A stretch of 64,000 bases of DNA from Myxococcota bacterium (GCA_023150875.1 JAKLKC010000003.1:157192-221191); one strand, 5' to 3'; positions 1 to 9,390 are shown, numbered from the stretch's first letter. Program-made: numbers and translations. Notes: a model not told the origin generated them from the sequence alone.

Positions 1-136
1 CGCCGGGACCCGTGACGCGGGAGGGCTCGCGACGTCTAGGGATGGTTTGGACGCCGAGTCGCCGGCTCGTGCGTGACAGAAAAACGCGAGGAGAGTGTGA
101 CAACGGGCGGGCCGGATCGTCGCCCCCCGCTCCGGG

Positions 137-862
137 CTACGCCCGGCCCCCCTCGACCTTCCGGGAGGCGGGACCGAACACGGTGCGCCACTGGCGGGCG
201 GCGAGGACGAAGGCGCCCACCAGGGTGGGGCGGTAGACGTCCTCCTCCTCGTCGTACTGGAGGATCCCCGATTCGACGTGGTCCTGGCAGACGCGACGGA
301 TCACCTCCGCGGTCTCCCGGCCGGCCTCCCGGGGCTCGACCTCGCGCAGGGCCTCCGTCCCCCCGGCCTCCTCGATGGCGTCGCGGTGGGCCGCCAGCAG
401 GGCCGAGGGGGAGGTGCCGGGCGCGAGCTGGAGCACCCGGAGGTGGGCCGCCTCGGGCAGGGTCCGGGGCAGGGAGGAGTCGGTGGTCATCAGCGTCACC
501 CCGTCCCGGGTGGTGGAGGTCAGCTCGACGAGGCGGAAGGTCTGGTCCTCCACCCGCATGAGGCTCAGGGAGGCGGCCACCCGCAGGGACCGGTGGACCA
601 CCTTGCGCGCGGCGCTCAGGGCGTCGTCGTGGACGAAGTACTGGAAGTCCCCCGCGGCGGTGAAGCCCAGGCGGGCGAACTCCCCCGTCGCCGCCCCGAG
701 CCACTCCGCGTCCACCCACGGCCGGGTGTCCAGGTCGATCCCCTGCCACTTCAGGGTGCCGGGGAGCCGGGTGCGGGCGTAGACCATCGGCACCGTCAGC
801 AGCAGGGGCAGGCCGACGACGATGAGGATCGCGGTGATCAGGGTCGACGCGGGATCGCTCAT
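137..862 (-). CDS. Membrane-anchored hypothetical protein coupled to asnB
   Basis: Product of 241 residues that I do not recognise. It starts with one hydrophobic segment (about residues 8-28, an ILIVVGLPLLLTVPMVYA-type helix), followed by a soluble domain with alternating beta strands and helices, so it is probably an inner-membrane protein with a cytoplasmic or periplasmic globular part. The start is fixed by context: its ATG overlaps the TGA of the upstream asparagine synthetase (ATGA, 859-862), which implies translational coupling and a functional link. The C-terminal third is rich in Glu/Arg and has no catalytic motif I can name. The first 136 bases of the window, beyond its stop, show no supportable gene. 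Confidence 0.75.
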   Translation of the reverse strand: MSDPASTLITAILIVVGLPLLLTVPMVYARTRLPGTLKWQGIDLDTRPWVDAEWLGAATGEFARLGFTAAGDFQYFVHDDALSAARKVVHRSLRVAASLSLMRVEDQTFRLVELTSTTRDGVTLMTTDSSLPRTLPEAAHLRVLQLAPGTSPSALLAAHRDAIEEAGGTEALREVEPREAGRETAEVIRRVCQDHVESGILQYDEEEDVYRPTLVGAFVLAARQWRTVFGPASRKVEGGRA

Positions 863-2826
863 GCCGCCACCCCCTGGGAGCCACCCCCCGCGCCCCGGGC
901 CGCGGGGCCGTGGGGACCATCGTGCCAGAGCTGGAACACCAGCAGGCTCCAAAGGTGGCGGCGGCGGTCCGCCCTCCCCCCCTGGTGCTCGTCCCACAGG
1001 CGCCCGACGGCCCCGGGATCGAAGAGGCCCGCCCGCCGCACCGCCGAGGGCGACAGGAGGTCGCCGGCGATCTCCCGCAGCGGCCCCCGCAGCCAGGGGC
1101 CCACGGGGAGCCCGAACCCCTTCTTGGGGCGGTCCAGCACGGCGGCGGGCAGGAGATCCCGCACGGCCTCCTTCAGGATCCACTTGCCCGAGCGCCCCCG
1201 GAGCTTCAGCCCGGGGGGCATGCGGCAGGCCCGCTCCACCAGGCGGTGGTCCAGCAGGGGCACCCGCACCTCCAGGCTTACCGCCATCGAGGCCCGGTCC
1301 ACCTTCACCAGGATGTCGTCCCCCATGTACATCCGCATGTCCAGGTACTGGGCCCTCTCCACCTCGTCCCCGGCGTCGCAGTCCAGCACGTGGGCGCGGG
1401 CCTCGGCGAAGGGGTCGGCGCCCCCCGGGTCGGCGGGGCCGCCCGCGAGGATCCCCCGGGCCTCCTCGGGGAGGAAGGCCCCCAGCCACAGGTTGTTCCG
1501 CTCGGGGAGGGGCCGGGCGGCGGCCTCCAGGAAGCGGCGGAGCTTGTACTCGAAGGTGACGTTCTCGTACCGGGCGGGCAGCCACCCCGCGGCCCTGGCC
1601 AGCGCCCGGATCGCCGGCGCGGGCAGGAGACCCAGGGGCCGGGCCAGGCGGTGGGCGAGGTAGGTGGGGTAGCCGGCGAAGACCTCGTCCCCGCCGTCCC
1701 CCGAGAGCACCACCGTCACGCCGTTCTCCTTCACCAGCCGCGACAGGAACCAGGTGGGCACCAGGGAGCCGTCCCCCAGGGGCTCGTCCAGGAAGGACCC
1801 GATCCGCTCCAGCGCCCCGGGCACCTCGGCGGCGCGCACGCGGCCCTCGGTGTGGCGGGTCCCGAGGTGCCGCGCCACCTTCCGGGACCACGAGGACTCG
1901 TCGAAGCTGGCCTCGTCGAAGGCGATGGAAAAGGTGCGGAGATCCGGGACCTTACGGGCCATGACGGCGGTGACCGCGGAGCTGTCGAGCCCCCCCGAGA
2001 GCAGGCAGCCGATGGGGACCTCGCTGACCAGGCGGCAGTCCACGGCGGCCTCCAGGTCCGCCCGCACCGCCGCCGCCCAGCCCCGGGCGTCCCCCGCCGG
2101 GGGGAGCGGCGACCCCTTCCAACCCTGCCCGTCCTTGCGGAAGGTGGGACGCCACCACTCCCGCACCTCCACGTGGCCGTCCCGGGCCACCAGGTAGTGC
2201 CCCGGCGAGAGCTTGTGGACGCCCCGGTAGATGCAGCCCGGGGAGGGCACGTACTCGAACAGCAGGTAGCGCAGCAGGGCCCCGGGATCGACCTCCCGCG
2301 GGCAGGCGGGGTGGGCGAGCAGGGCCTTGAGCTCGGAGCCGAAGAGCAGGTGGCCCCCGGCCTGGGTCCAGTACAGGGGCTTGATGCCCAGGCGGTCCCG
2401 GGCGAGGTAGAGGGCCCCGTCCCGGGCGTCGTGGAGGGCGAAGGCGAACATGCCCACCAGCCGCTCCAGGCACCCCTCGATCCCGAACTCCTCGAAGAGG
2501 TGGGGCAGGGTCTCGGTGTCCCCCTCGGTCCGCAGGACGTGGCCCCGGGAGACCAGCTCGGCCCGGAGGTCCCGGTAGTTGTAGACCTCGCCGTTGTAAA
2601 CGACCCGGGTGCGACCCGACGGGCCGGCCTGGGGCTGCTGGCTGCCGGCGACGTCGATGATGGAGAGCCTGCGGCTCCCGAGCCCCACCCCGGGGGCGAG
2701 CCACTCGCCGCCCTCGTCGGGCCCCCGGGGCACGAGGCTGTCCCGCATCGCCCGGAGCGCCGCCCTCGCCTCCGCCTCGGGGAGGGGCGCGGCCTGGAGG
2801 GTCAGGAAGCCCGCGATCCCGCACAT
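859..2826 (-). CDS. asnB: Asparagine synthetase (glutamine-hydrolysing), AsnB type
   Basis: 655 residues, normal for the AsnB/exosortase-cluster class. The protein begins MCGIAGF, so Cys2 is the N-terminal nucleophile of a class II glutamine amidotransferase, which fixes the start. The glutaminase half continues to about residue 210 (VVYNGEVYN and GDTETLPHLFEEFG motifs). The C-terminal half carries the ATP-pyrophosphatase loop SGGLDSS, then SGDGGDEVFAGYP and the conserved KVDRASMAVSLEVRVPLLDH block. Expected reaction: Asp + Gln + ATP to Asn + Glu + AMP + PPi. Paralogues of this long form often amidate cell-surface or secondary products, so housekeeping Asn synthesis is not certain. The downstream membrane-anchored gene overlaps it by 4 bp. 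Confidence 0.95.
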   Translation of the reverse strand: MCGIAGFLTLQAAPLPEAEARAALRAMRDSLVPRGPDEGGEWLAPGVGLGSRRLSIIDVAGSQQPQAGPSGRTRVVYNGEVYNYRDLRAELVSRGHVLRTEGDTETLPHLFEEFGIEGCLERLVGMFAFALHDARDGALYLARDRLGIKPLYWTQAGGHLLFGSELKALLAHPACPREVDPGALLRYLLFEYVPSPGCIYRGVHKLSPGHYLVARDGHVEVREWWRPTFRKDGQGWKGSPLPPAGDARGWAAAVRADLEAAVDCRLVSEVPIGCLLSGGLDSSAVTAVMARKVPDLRTFSIAFDEASFDESSWSRKVARHLGTRHTEGRVRAAEVPGALERIGSFLDEPLGDGSLVPTWFLSRLVKENGVTVVLSGDGGDEVFAGYPTYLAHRLARPLGLLPAPAIRALARAAGWLPARYENVTFEYKLRRFLEAAARPLPERNNLWLGAFLPEEARGILAGGPADPGGADPFAEARAHVLDCDAGDEVERAQYLDMRMYMGDDILVKVDRASMAVSLEVRVPLLDHRLVERACRMPPGLKLRGRSGKWILKEAVRDLLPAAVLDRPKKGFGLPVGPWLRGPLREIAGDLLSPSAVRRAGLFDPGAVGRLWDEHQGGRADRRRHLWSLLVFQLWHDGPHGPAARGAGGGSQGVAA

Positions 2827-2964
2827 TCGGGGGTCCGCCTGGGGGGGGTTGCGGCAGTGGCGATCACCGGTCCACGGTAGACCCCCGACGCGGGGCGTTC
2901 AAGGGCGGCGACCGCGGTCCGGGAGCCGCCGGGCACCAGGGATCCCGGGCGCGACCGGACGCCG

Positions 2965-3510
2965 TCAACCCGCCCCGAGGGACGCTCGCAGCTCCGCGAG
3001 GTGGGCGAGGTACGCCGCGACGCGGCCCGGATCGGCGATCCGGCCCTGCCGGTAGGGCGTCCGGGCGTCCAGCGCGTCGAGCCGGGCGCGGTCCATGGGG
3101 AAGTCGGCCAGGATCCGGCGCGCGTGGTCCCGGTCCGCCGACTCCCAGCGCTCCACCTTGGCGACCAGCACGTCGTGGGGATGGGGGACCACCAGCCGCA
3201 CACCCGGGACGTCGGGGTCGGTGAGCACGAGGGCTCGGGAACGCCAATCCGAGGGGGCGGCGAAGGTCTCGGCCGCCCAGACCTCCACGTAGGCACCGTG
3301 GCGGTCGTGGTACCACGAGAGCTCGCCCATCAGCGCCTCGACGAGGTCGCCCCGCTCGCGGGGGTCGCACCACACGTCGACGTCGCGGGTCGCGGGCGCG
3401 TCGGCCAGGCGGAACGCCAGCGCGGCGCTCCCGAAGACGACGATCTCGCCTTCGCGGATCAGGCGGGCGGCGTCGAGGAGGATGCGCCGGATGTCGGGGG
3501 GGTCAACCAT
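2965..3510 (-). CDS. Nucleotidyltransferase-fold protein, DUF6036-like
   Basis: 181 residues. Residues about 22-50 read FGSAALAFR followed by TRDVDVW, the G-S plus D-x-D signature of the minimal nucleotidyltransferase fold. The spacing and the later PHPHDVLVAKVERW segment match DUF6036-type proteins, which are often relatives of AbiEii/MNT toxins. It has no signal peptide, so it is cytoplasmic. A 108-residue orphan lies 130 bp upstream on the same strand and could be its partner, but I see no helix-turn-helix or other antitoxin hallmark there. A solitary DUF6036 nucleotidyltransferase is equally possible. Confidence 0.75.
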   Translation of the reverse strand: MVDPPDIRRILLDAARLIREGEIVVFGSAALAFRLADAPATRDVDVWCDPRERGDLVEALMGELSWYHDRHGAYVEVWAAETFAAPSDWRSRALVLTDPDVPGVRLVVPHPHDVLVAKVERWESADRDHARRILADFPMDRARLDALDARTPYRQGRIADPGRVAAYLAHLAELRASLGAG

Positions 3511-3547
3511 GCGTGCCTATCCGGGTGCCCCACTGCTTCTCGGGATT

Positions 3548-3622
3548 CGAGCCCGTGCCATGCGGCACGGCACCCCCGGCCCGACGGATCGGGCGCGGGC
3601 CTTCGGCCCTGGCACGGGCTCG
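3548..3622. repeat. 12-bp inverted repeat with long loop
   Basis: CGAGCCCGTGCC at 3548-3559 is exactly repeated in inverse orientation at 3611-3622, followed by two more direct GGCACGGG-like units (to about 3640). It sits in the gap between the two minus-strand genes at 3510 and 3641. It could form an mRNA hairpin or be a degenerate GC-rich repeat. No function is assigned. Confidence 0.35.
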
Positions 3623-3640
3623 GGCACGGGCACGGGACCG

Positions 3641-3967
3641 CTAGGGCGACGTGCGTGGATCAGGCGGGCAGGCATGCAGCCATGGATGGAAGCCGGTGAA
3701 GGGATGGGAGCTGACGAGCTGGCGTGCCGAGGGGCCCCGGGCGAAGTCGCTCGGGAGCGCGTCGAAGGGGTCTTCTCCCTCGAGCCAGGCGGCGAGGGGG
3801 TGCGGGCCCTCGAGGACCTCGGCCCAGCAGGCGTCCAGCGCATCGCCGGTCGACCTGAGCCGGCTCGCCAGCGAGGACCGGGCGTCCGGCGCCAGGGCGC
3901 GGAACGCCGCCCGGCACAGGGTCGCCTGGCGTGCGAGGCGGGCGCGGGGGTCGCGTCGGGGGTCCAT
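3641..3967 (-). CDS. Small hypothetical protein
   Basis: 108 residues starting MDPRRDPRARLARQ. It is largely helical and mildly acidic, with a Pro-rich tail that runs towards the repeat-rich spacer. No family recognised and no signal or membrane segment. G/C-rich third positions and the conserved orientation with the downstream nucleotidyltransferase gene support it being real. The frame stays open far upstream (to 4657), so the start is chosen at the last ATG with normal coding texture. It may form a pair with the nucleotidyltransferase, but that is only a neighbourhood argument. Confidence 0.5.
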   Translation of the reverse strand: MDPRRDPRARLARQATLCRAAFRALAPDARSSLASRLRSTGDALDACWAEVLEGPHPLAAWLEGEDPFDALPSDFARGPSARQLVSSHPFTGFHPWLHACPPDPRTSP

Positions 3968-4160
3968 GGGGTCATGGTAGCCAGGGACGGGGCCAGGCGC
4001 CACGGGCAGCGGGGGGACGGCGGCGCGCGGCCGACCTGGCGCTCCCACCGGCCCGGCCAGCGCCGGCCCCCGCGCGGGACTTCCCCCCGGGTGGAGGCGA
4101 GCGCATGGCAGGAGCGGCGCCGGGCGGCCGGGGGCCTGGGGGCCCTCCGGAGGGAGCTGG

Positions 4161-5282
4161 GTGGACCTCCCGCGGGGCCGGCGCCCGATCCCGGTGCGCG
4201 TCCTTGGGCTGCTGCCGCTGTTCGGGTGGGCGGTGGCGCTGGTCCTGTTTCTCGCCTTCACCTCCGCCTTCGAGCTGGTCCTCCTGGGCGTCGTGGCGTC
4301 GTCCGCCGTCGCGGCGCTGCTGGCGCCCATCTCCCGCCGCCTCCCCGGTCCCCGGGCGTTCCGCGGCCCCCTCGCCGCCGTGCTCTTCTTCGCGCTCCTC
4401 GGGGGAGCGATGGCGGTGCTGGCCCACCAGCTCTGGAGCCCGCTCCGCCGGCAACTGCGGCACCTGGAGCGGCTGGGTGCGCGGGTGGACGAGGCCCTGG
4501 CCGCCCTGAGCGAGTGGATGGGGCTCCCGGACCCCGTCACCCTGGACGAGGCGGGGGACGCGATCCTCCGGCTGCTCACCGGGGGGACGGTGGGACAGGC
4601 GGTGGGCAGCACCGTCCAGGCCCTTTTCGGCCTCGGCCTGGGCGTCGTCCTGGTCACCTTCGGCTCCCTCTACCTGCTGGGCCAGGACCCGGACCGGCTC
4701 GTGGAGCCCGGGGTGCGCCTGCTGCCCCCCCACCGGCGCGCCCAGGCGCGGGACTTCGTCCGGGGGGTCGAGCCGAGGCTCCGCTGGTGGCTCCTGGGCA
4801 CCCTGGCCAGCATGACCATCGTCTTCCTGGCGGCGTGGGGTGCGTTCACCCTGGTGGGGATCGACCTCGCTCTGCCCCTCGCCCTGCTCTGGGGCCTCGC
4901 CGAGATCGTGCCCAACCTCGGGCCCGCCTTCGGCGGCCTGGTCGGCCTGGTCCTGGCGATCCCCCAGGGGGGCGACCAGGTCTTCTGGACCGCCGTCGCC
5001 TGGCTGGCGATCCAGACCCTGGAGGGGTACGTGATCCTCCCGCTGGTGATGCGGGGGGCGGTCCACGTCCCGCCCGTCGTGAGCCTGTTCACGGTGGTCT
5101 TCTGGGGCCGGATCTTCGGCCTCCCGGGCGTGTTCCTGGCGATCCCCCTGGACCTCGTCATCTGGACCGCCATCGAGCGCTTCGTGCTGGGGCGCGGCGA
5201 GGGCGGCGAGGGGGCCGGGGACGTCCCGAGTCCCCCTTCCCCACGCTCGGCGCCCTCCCCGGAGCCGCGCCGTTCGGAGTAG
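4161..5282 (+). CDS. AI-2E family transporter (PerM/YdiK-like)
   Basis: 373 residues with about seven hydrophobic segments (starting near residues 12, 35, 70, 155, 215, 245 and 305), the usual topology and length of AI-2E family permeases (Pfam AI-2E_transport). Characteristic pieces include the amphipathic region after the third helix (LERLGARVDEALAAL), the P-N-L-G-P turn in the central helix pair (EIVPNLGPAFGG) and the terminal G-x-x-G-V-F-L-A-I-P motif. The GTG start is chosen because GGAGGG lies 6 bp upstream. Members export small molecules or act as Na+/H+ antiporters, so the substrate cannot be predicted. The kinase gene follows 32 bp later on the same strand, so co-transcription is possible. 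Confidence 0.88.
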   Translation: MDLPRGRRPIPVRVLGLLPLFGWAVALVLFLAFTSAFELVLLGVVASSAVAALLAPISRRLPGPRAFRGPLAAVLFFALLGGAMAVLAHQLWSPLRRQLRHLERLGARVDEALAALSEWMGLPDPVTLDEAGDAILRLLTGGTVGQAVGSTVQALFGLGLGVVLVTFGSLYLLGQDPDRLVEPGVRLLPPHRRAQARDFVRGVEPRLRWWLLGTLASMTIVFLAAWGAFTLVGIDLALPLALLWGLAEIVPNLGPAFGGLVGLVLAIPQGGDQVFWTAVAWLAIQTLEGYVILPLVMRGAVHVPPVVSLFTVVFWGRIFGLPGVFLAIPLDLVIWTAIERFVLGRGEGGEGAGDVPSPPSPRSAPSPEPRRSE

Positions 5283-5314
5283 GATGCTCCGCGCCCGAGC
5301 GGACAGGAGTCACC

Positions 5315-8300
5315 ATGCTGGAGGGACGGGTCGTCGACGGCCGGTTCGCCCTCGACGCGCTGCTGGGCAAGGGCGGCGTCGGGACCGTCTACCGTGCCCG
5401 CGATCTGCACGACGCGGGACGACCGGTGGCGGTCAAGTTCCTGACCATCCCCTCACCCCGCCACGTCGCCCGCCTCCACCGGGAGTTCAGGGCCATCGCC
5501 TCGTTGCGGCACCCCCACGTCGTGGCGGCGCTGGCGTTCGGGCAGAGCGAACAGGGACCGTACCTCGCCATGGAGCTGGTGGACGGCCTGCCCTTCGACG
5601 ACGCCCTACGGGTGGGCGGAGCGCGCGACGGCCCCGTCCACCCGGACGCCCAGCCCGTGCCCTGGCTCGCGTGCCGGCGAGCCCTGCTCCAGCTCTTCGG
5701 CACCCTGGCCGACCTCCACGACCGCGGCTTCATCCACCGGGACCTCAAGCCGGGCAACGTCCTCATCGACGGCCGCGGCGACGTACGGATCCTCGACTTC
5801 GGCCTCGTCCGGTCCCGGGACGAGTCGGTGGAGCTGACCAGCACCGGCGACGTCGTGGGGACCGTCCGGTACATGGCGCCGGAGCAGCTCGATGGTCGTC
5901 GCGTCGACCATCGCGTCGACCTCTTCTCGGCGGGGGTGATGGCCTGGCAGGTCCTCACCGGCAGTCACCCGTTCCGGGCCCCCGGGATCTCCTCGCTGGT
6001 GGCGCAGCACCGGAGCGGTCCCCGGCGCCGCCCGAGGGCTCTGGCGCCGGGGATCCCCCTCTCCCTCGAGGAGGTCCTGCTGCGCCTGGTGGCCGGGGAC
6101 CCCGGAGATCGCTTCGCCTCCGCAGCCGAGGTCCTGAGGGCCCTCCGGGAGGCCGGACTCCTGGAGGGAGAGGACCTGCGCCGGGTCCGTCCTCCCGCCG
6201 ACCGGGCCCTCCCCCTCCTGCCCCCCGTCGAACGCCCCGAGGCCGAGGCGGTCCTGGCCGAGGCCGCGGAACACGTCCTCGCGGGGCGGGCGCGGGTGGT
6301 GCTGGTCCACGGCGAGGCGGGGGTCGGCAAGTCCTGGGTCCTGGACCGGTCCCTGTCCCGCCTGCGCCGGATGGGATTCCTGACCGCGGGACAGCCCGGG
6401 GCGTGCCCCCTCCCCGGCCCGGGGGGAGCCTTCGGCCCGGTGGTGAACCGCATGCTGGCCGCCCTGGCGGGGCCGGACCCCAAGGAATTCGGCGAGCTGG
6501 TCGCTTCACTGGGGCCTCGACCCGGGAGCCGCTCCAGCTCGGGCTCGGGGGGACCCGAGCCGCGCCGGAACCCGGCGCCAACGCCCGCCGACCCCCGCTC
6601 CCGCCGCATCGCCGCGTTCGAGGGCTTCCTGCGCATGGTGCGCGAAGCGGCCCGGGTGCGGGGTCCGCTGGCCATCGTGCTGGACGAGCTGCACCGGGCC
6701 GATCGCGCATCGCTGGAGCTGGCGGACTACCTGGCGAGGGCCTGCCTGGACGACGAAGGCGGCCCCCCCGCGGTCCTCCTCCTGGTGGGGGCGAGGGAGG
6801 CGTCGGCGGGCCAGCCCTCCCTCCGTCCGGGGCGTGCGGGGCTCGCCCGCGTCGCCCTCTCCCCCTTCGGAGCCCGCGAGCTGGAGGAGATCCTGACCCG
6901 GGAGCCCGCGCTCCCCCAGGAGCGGCAGGGGGCGGCGCGACTGCTGATGAGGGCGAGCGACGGCCTGCCGGGGATCCTGGCGGAGGTGGTGGAGGAGTGG
7001 GTCCGACGGGGCTGGGTGCTGAGGACGGCGCGGGGCCTGGAGCTGACGCGGCGCTACCACCAGGAGGCGATCTGGGCGCGGGAGGAGGCCGGGGACGGGA
7101 GCCAGACGGGGGGCTCCGCCACCACTTCCTGGAGCCGGGCGCTCCGGGACGCCCTCGACTCCCTGCCCTCCGACGTGCGCCGGATCGCGAGCAGGATCGC
7201 GGTGTTGGGCCCCAGCGTGGAGTTCGACCTGATGGCGGTCGCGGCCGGGGTGTCGGACTGGGAGCTGCTGGACGCCGTGACGGCGCTGGTGGACGGGGGC
7301 ATCTTGGACGAGGAGGCGGTCTCGGGTTCGACCCGCTACCGCTTCCGGGTGGCGCGGCAGGCCGAGTTCCTCGCCGAGGAGGTGGACGACGACGAGGGGA
7401 CGCGCCTCCACCGCGAGGCCGCCCGGTGGCTCGCCGGGGAGGGGAGGCCCGGGTACGCCGATCCCGGGCGCGTGGCCCGGCATCTGGCGGCGGCGGGGCT
7501 CCTGACGGAGGCGGCGCGGTGGTCCCTGCGGGAGGCGAGGGCGGCCCGGGCGTGTCAGGACCGTCACGGCGCCCTCCGCGCCTTCGAGGCGGCGGCGGTG
7601 ACGGCCCGGGAGGTGGGGGACGCCGCGACGCGGATCGAGGCGCTGCGCGGGATCTGTGAGGAGTGCCGGGCCCTGGCCATGACCGAGAAGGGGGTGCGGG
7701 CCGCCGTCGAGATGCGCGAGGTGGCCGCCTGGTACGGACGCCCCGAGGACTCCTGGGACGCCGAGCTGCTGGAGGCGGAGATCCGGCTGGCCGCGGGGGC
7801 CGACGCCCTCGCCGAGTCCAAGCTCCGCCGCCTGGTGGCGGACATGAGCTCCCTCGGCCGCACCGAAGCCGAGGCCCTGCTGGGTCTCGGGCGCGCCTTG
7901 GCCCAGCGGGGCGAGCTCGCCGAGGCTGCGACGCTGTTCGACCGGGCCGCCGCCGCTTGGGCCAGTTCGGGGCGGGAGGCGGAGCGGGTGCGCGCCCTGG
8001 TGAACCGGGCCCACGTCGCGTACCTGCAGGGGGACTTCCGCGAGGCGCTGCGCCGGTTCGACGAGGTTCAGGACTTCCGGGGAGACGTCCGGGTCCGGGC
8101 GACCATGCTGACCAACCGGGCGGTGGTGGAGGGCCTCGCTGGGGATCCCTCCGCCACGACGGCGATGCTGGACGAGGCCATCGACCTCTACCGGGGGGCC
8201 GGTGAGCAGGCGCTCCTCGCCAACGCCATCGCCGCGCGGCTCTGGACCCTGCCCGAGGTCGACTCCGGGATGCGGGATGCGATCAAGGAGGCCGTGGCCT

Positions 8301-8770
8301 TCTGCCGCCGGGCGGGCCTGGCCCCGGTGCTGGGCAACCTGTACTGGGGTCTGGCCCGGGCGGGCGGAGAGGACGGGAGCGTGCGGTCGGTCCAGTCCCT
8401 CGCCCGGCGCGCCTACCGCCAGTATTCCCGGGCGAGGATGCGGGTGCAGATGTGCGCGATCCGCCTGTTCCTGGCGCGGGTGCTGGCCGTGGACGATCCC
8501 CCGAGGGCCCTCCGCCACGCCGAGAGGGCCCTCGCGGACCTGCCCGCGGACCTGGCGGCGACCCTCAGGTGGCAGGTCTCCGCAACCCAGGCGCTGGTGC
8601 GGGAGGCGGCGGGCCGGGAGGAGGAGGCGGCGGATTGGATGGCGAGGGCACGGGAGGAGCTGACCGCGGTGCTGAGGAGCTACGTCGCGGAGGGGGCGAC
8701 CCCCGAGGAGCGGGCGGTCCAGTGGAGTCGCCCCCGGGACCTGGTGCGGATCGACGAGGTGCTGGCCTGA
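5315..8770 (+). CDS. Serine/threonine protein kinase with AAA ATPase and TPR domains (PknK-like)
   Basis: 1151 residues in three parts. Residues about 10-270 are a complete Hanks-type kinase: glycine loop GKGGVGTVYRA (18-28), catalytic Lys41, HRDLKPGN with Asp143, DFG at 161-163 and a MAPEQ activation-segment end. Residues about 310-590 are a STAND/AAA_16-like ATPase with Walker A GEAGVGKS (333-340) and Walker B VLDELHRAD (Asp457). The remainder to the C terminus is helical repeats of TPR type. ATG at 5315 is chosen because AGGAG lies 7 bp upstream and the kinase fold starts at once; the frame is open for 1.8 kb further upstream without kinase sequence. Such fusions in myxobacteria and actinobacteria are signalling proteins. 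No transmembrane segment is visible, so it should be cytosolic. Confidence 0.95.
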   Translation: MLEGRVVDGRFALDALLGKGGVGTVYRARDLHDAGRPVAVKFLTIPSPRHVARLHREFRAIASLRHPHVVAALAFGQSEQGPYLAMELVDGLPFDDALRVGGARDGPVHPDAQPVPWLACRRALLQLFGTLADLHDRGFIHRDLKPGNVLIDGRGDVRILDFGLVRSRDESVELTSTGDVVGTVRYMAPEQLDGRRVDHRVDLFSAGVMAWQVLTGSHPFRAPGISSLVAQHRSGPRRRPRALAPGIPLSLEEVLLRLVAGDPGDRFASAAEVLRALREAGLLEGEDLRRVRPPADRALPLLPPVERPEAEAVLAEAAEHVLAGRARVVLVHGEAGVGKSWVLDRSLSRLRRMGFLTAGQPGACPLPGPGGAFGPVVNRMLAALAGPDPKEFGELVASLGPRPGSRSSSGSGGPEPRRNPAPTPADPRSRRIAAFEGFLRMVREAARVRGPLAIVLDELHRADRASLELADYLARACLDDEGGPPAVLLLVGAREASAGQPSLRPGRAGLARVALSPFGARELEEILTREPALPQERQGAARLLMRASDGLPGILAEVVEEWVRRGWVLRTARGLELTRRYHQEAIWAREEAGDGSQTGGSATTSWSRALRDALDSLPSDVRRIASRIAVLGPSVEFDLMAVAAGVSDWELLDAVTALVDGGILDEEAVSGSTRYRFRVARQAEFLAEEVDDDEGTRLHREAARWLAGEGRPGYADPGRVARHLAAAGLLTEAARWSLREARAARACQDRHGALRAFEAAAVTAREVGDAATRIEALRGICEECRALAMTEKGVRAAVEMREVAAWYGRPEDSWDAELLEAEIRLAAGADALAESKLRRLVADMSSLGRTEAEALLGLGRALAQRGELAEAATLFDRAAAAWASSGREAERVRALVNRAHVAYLQGDFREALRRFDEVQDFRGDVRVRATMLTNRAVVEGLAGDPSATTAMLDEAIDLYRGAGEQALLANAIAARLWTLPEVDSGMRDAIKEAVAFCRRAGLAPVLGNLYWGLARAGGEDGSVRSVQSLARRAYRQYSRARMRVQMCAIRLFLARVLAVDDPPRALRHAERALADLPADLAATLRWQVSATQALVREAAGREEEAADWMARAREELTAVLRSYVAEGATPEERAVQWSRPRDLVRIDEVLA

Positions 8771-8788
8771 CCGCGGGCCCGGTGGGGC

Positions 8789-8826
8789 GGGGGCGGCGAG
8801 CCCTGGGGCCCACCACCCTCGCCCCC
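8789..8826. terminator. Weak hairpin between convergent genes
   Basis: GGGGGCG (8789-8795) and CGCCCCC (8820-8826) can pair across a 24-base loop in the 64-bp gap between the kinase stop and the facing gene. There is no U-tract. It is plausible only as a bidirectional transcript-end structure. Confidence 0.2.
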
Positions 8827-8834
8827 ATGAAGGT

Positions 8835-9305
8835 TCAGAAGTTCTCGAAGTCGCAGGGCTTGAACCAGGTCCGGACGAGGGTGGCCCCGCTCGGGATCTC
8901 GCCCTGGCCGGTCTGGTAGCTCTCCCAGTCGTCGGCGATCTCCTCCGCCTGCGCCTTCCGCGCCGCGCTGGTGCCCGCGCTCACCTGGGAGGGGACCCCC
9001 GAGCCCTGGGGAGTCCAGGTGACGAGCTTGAAGTAGTTGGGGTGGCTCGATCCCATCTCCACCGCCAGGGCCCGCGGCGGTCGTCCCTCGGTCGCGCTCG
9101 CGTTCACCGTCACCAGCCACTCCTCCAGTTGCCAGGGGGTGCTGCCGGTGTCCCTCCAACCCAGGAGGAGTCCGCGCAAGGTGGGGCTCCCCGAGGAGTT
9201 GTGCTCCCAGATCTCCCAGTTGCCTTGCAGCACCTCGCCGGGTCCCGCGCGGTCCGGGCGAAGCCCGGTGGCGGTCGCGGCGGGGGATCCTACGTCCTTG
9301 CCCAT
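8835..9305 (-). CDS. Hypothetical protein, divergent from transglutaminase gene
   Basis: 156 residues, unrecognised. The central part is Trp/Tyr-rich and predicted beta (NWEIWEHNSSG, LVTVNASATEG), followed by a helical AARKAQAEEIADDWESYQ stretch and an aromatic end (WFKPCDFENF). There is no signal peptide or membrane segment. Start MGKDVGS is chosen over upstream in-frame Met codons because GGGGAG lies about 10 bp before it. It faces away from the transglutaminase-like gene across a 119-bp gap that holds overlapping palindromes, so the two may be co-regulated. Confidence 0.6.
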   Translation of the reverse strand: MGKDVGSPAATATGLRPDRAGPGEVLQGNWEIWEHNSSGSPTLRGLLLGWRDTGSTPWQLEEWLVTVNASATEGRPPRALAVEMGSSHPNYFKLVTWTPQGSGVPSQVSAGTSAARKAQAEEIADDWESYQTGQGEIPSGATLVRTWFKPCDFENF

Positions 9306-9364
9306 GGTTCCGCTCTCCCCTCGTCCTGGACGCGGGGCGGGATGCCCCCTTTCCCTCCGGGACG

Positions 9365-9390
9365 GCATCGGCGATGCTAGCATCGATGCT
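9365..9390. promoter_or_regulatory. Overlapping palindromes in a divergent intergenic region
   Basis: GATGCTAGCATC (9373-9384) and AGCATCGATGCT (9379-9390) are both perfect palindromes and overlap by 6 bp. A further GCATC half-site lies at 9365-9369, giving alternating GCATC/GATGC units. The site sits between the divergent genes that start at 9305 and 9425, the usual place for an operator. No regulator is identified. Confidence 0.4.

Noticed and set aside
3535..3562. T-arm-like sequence (GGGATTCGAGCCC) resembling the 3' half of a tRNA
   Set aside because: The loop is shifted relative to TTCRANN, the fifth stem pair fails on both strands, and no matching acceptor strand or anticodon arm is present.
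3641..3967. Toxin-antitoxin pair formed by the small orphan and the nucleotidyltransferase
   Set aside because: No HTH or antitoxin motif is visible, the spacing is 130 bp, and the family is often solitary; kept only as a possibility in the gene notes.
5891..5921. Hairpin-forming repeat GATGGTCG / CGACCATC inside the kinase gene
   Set aside because: It is fully explained by coding for the conserved kinase segment after APE; no regulatory context.
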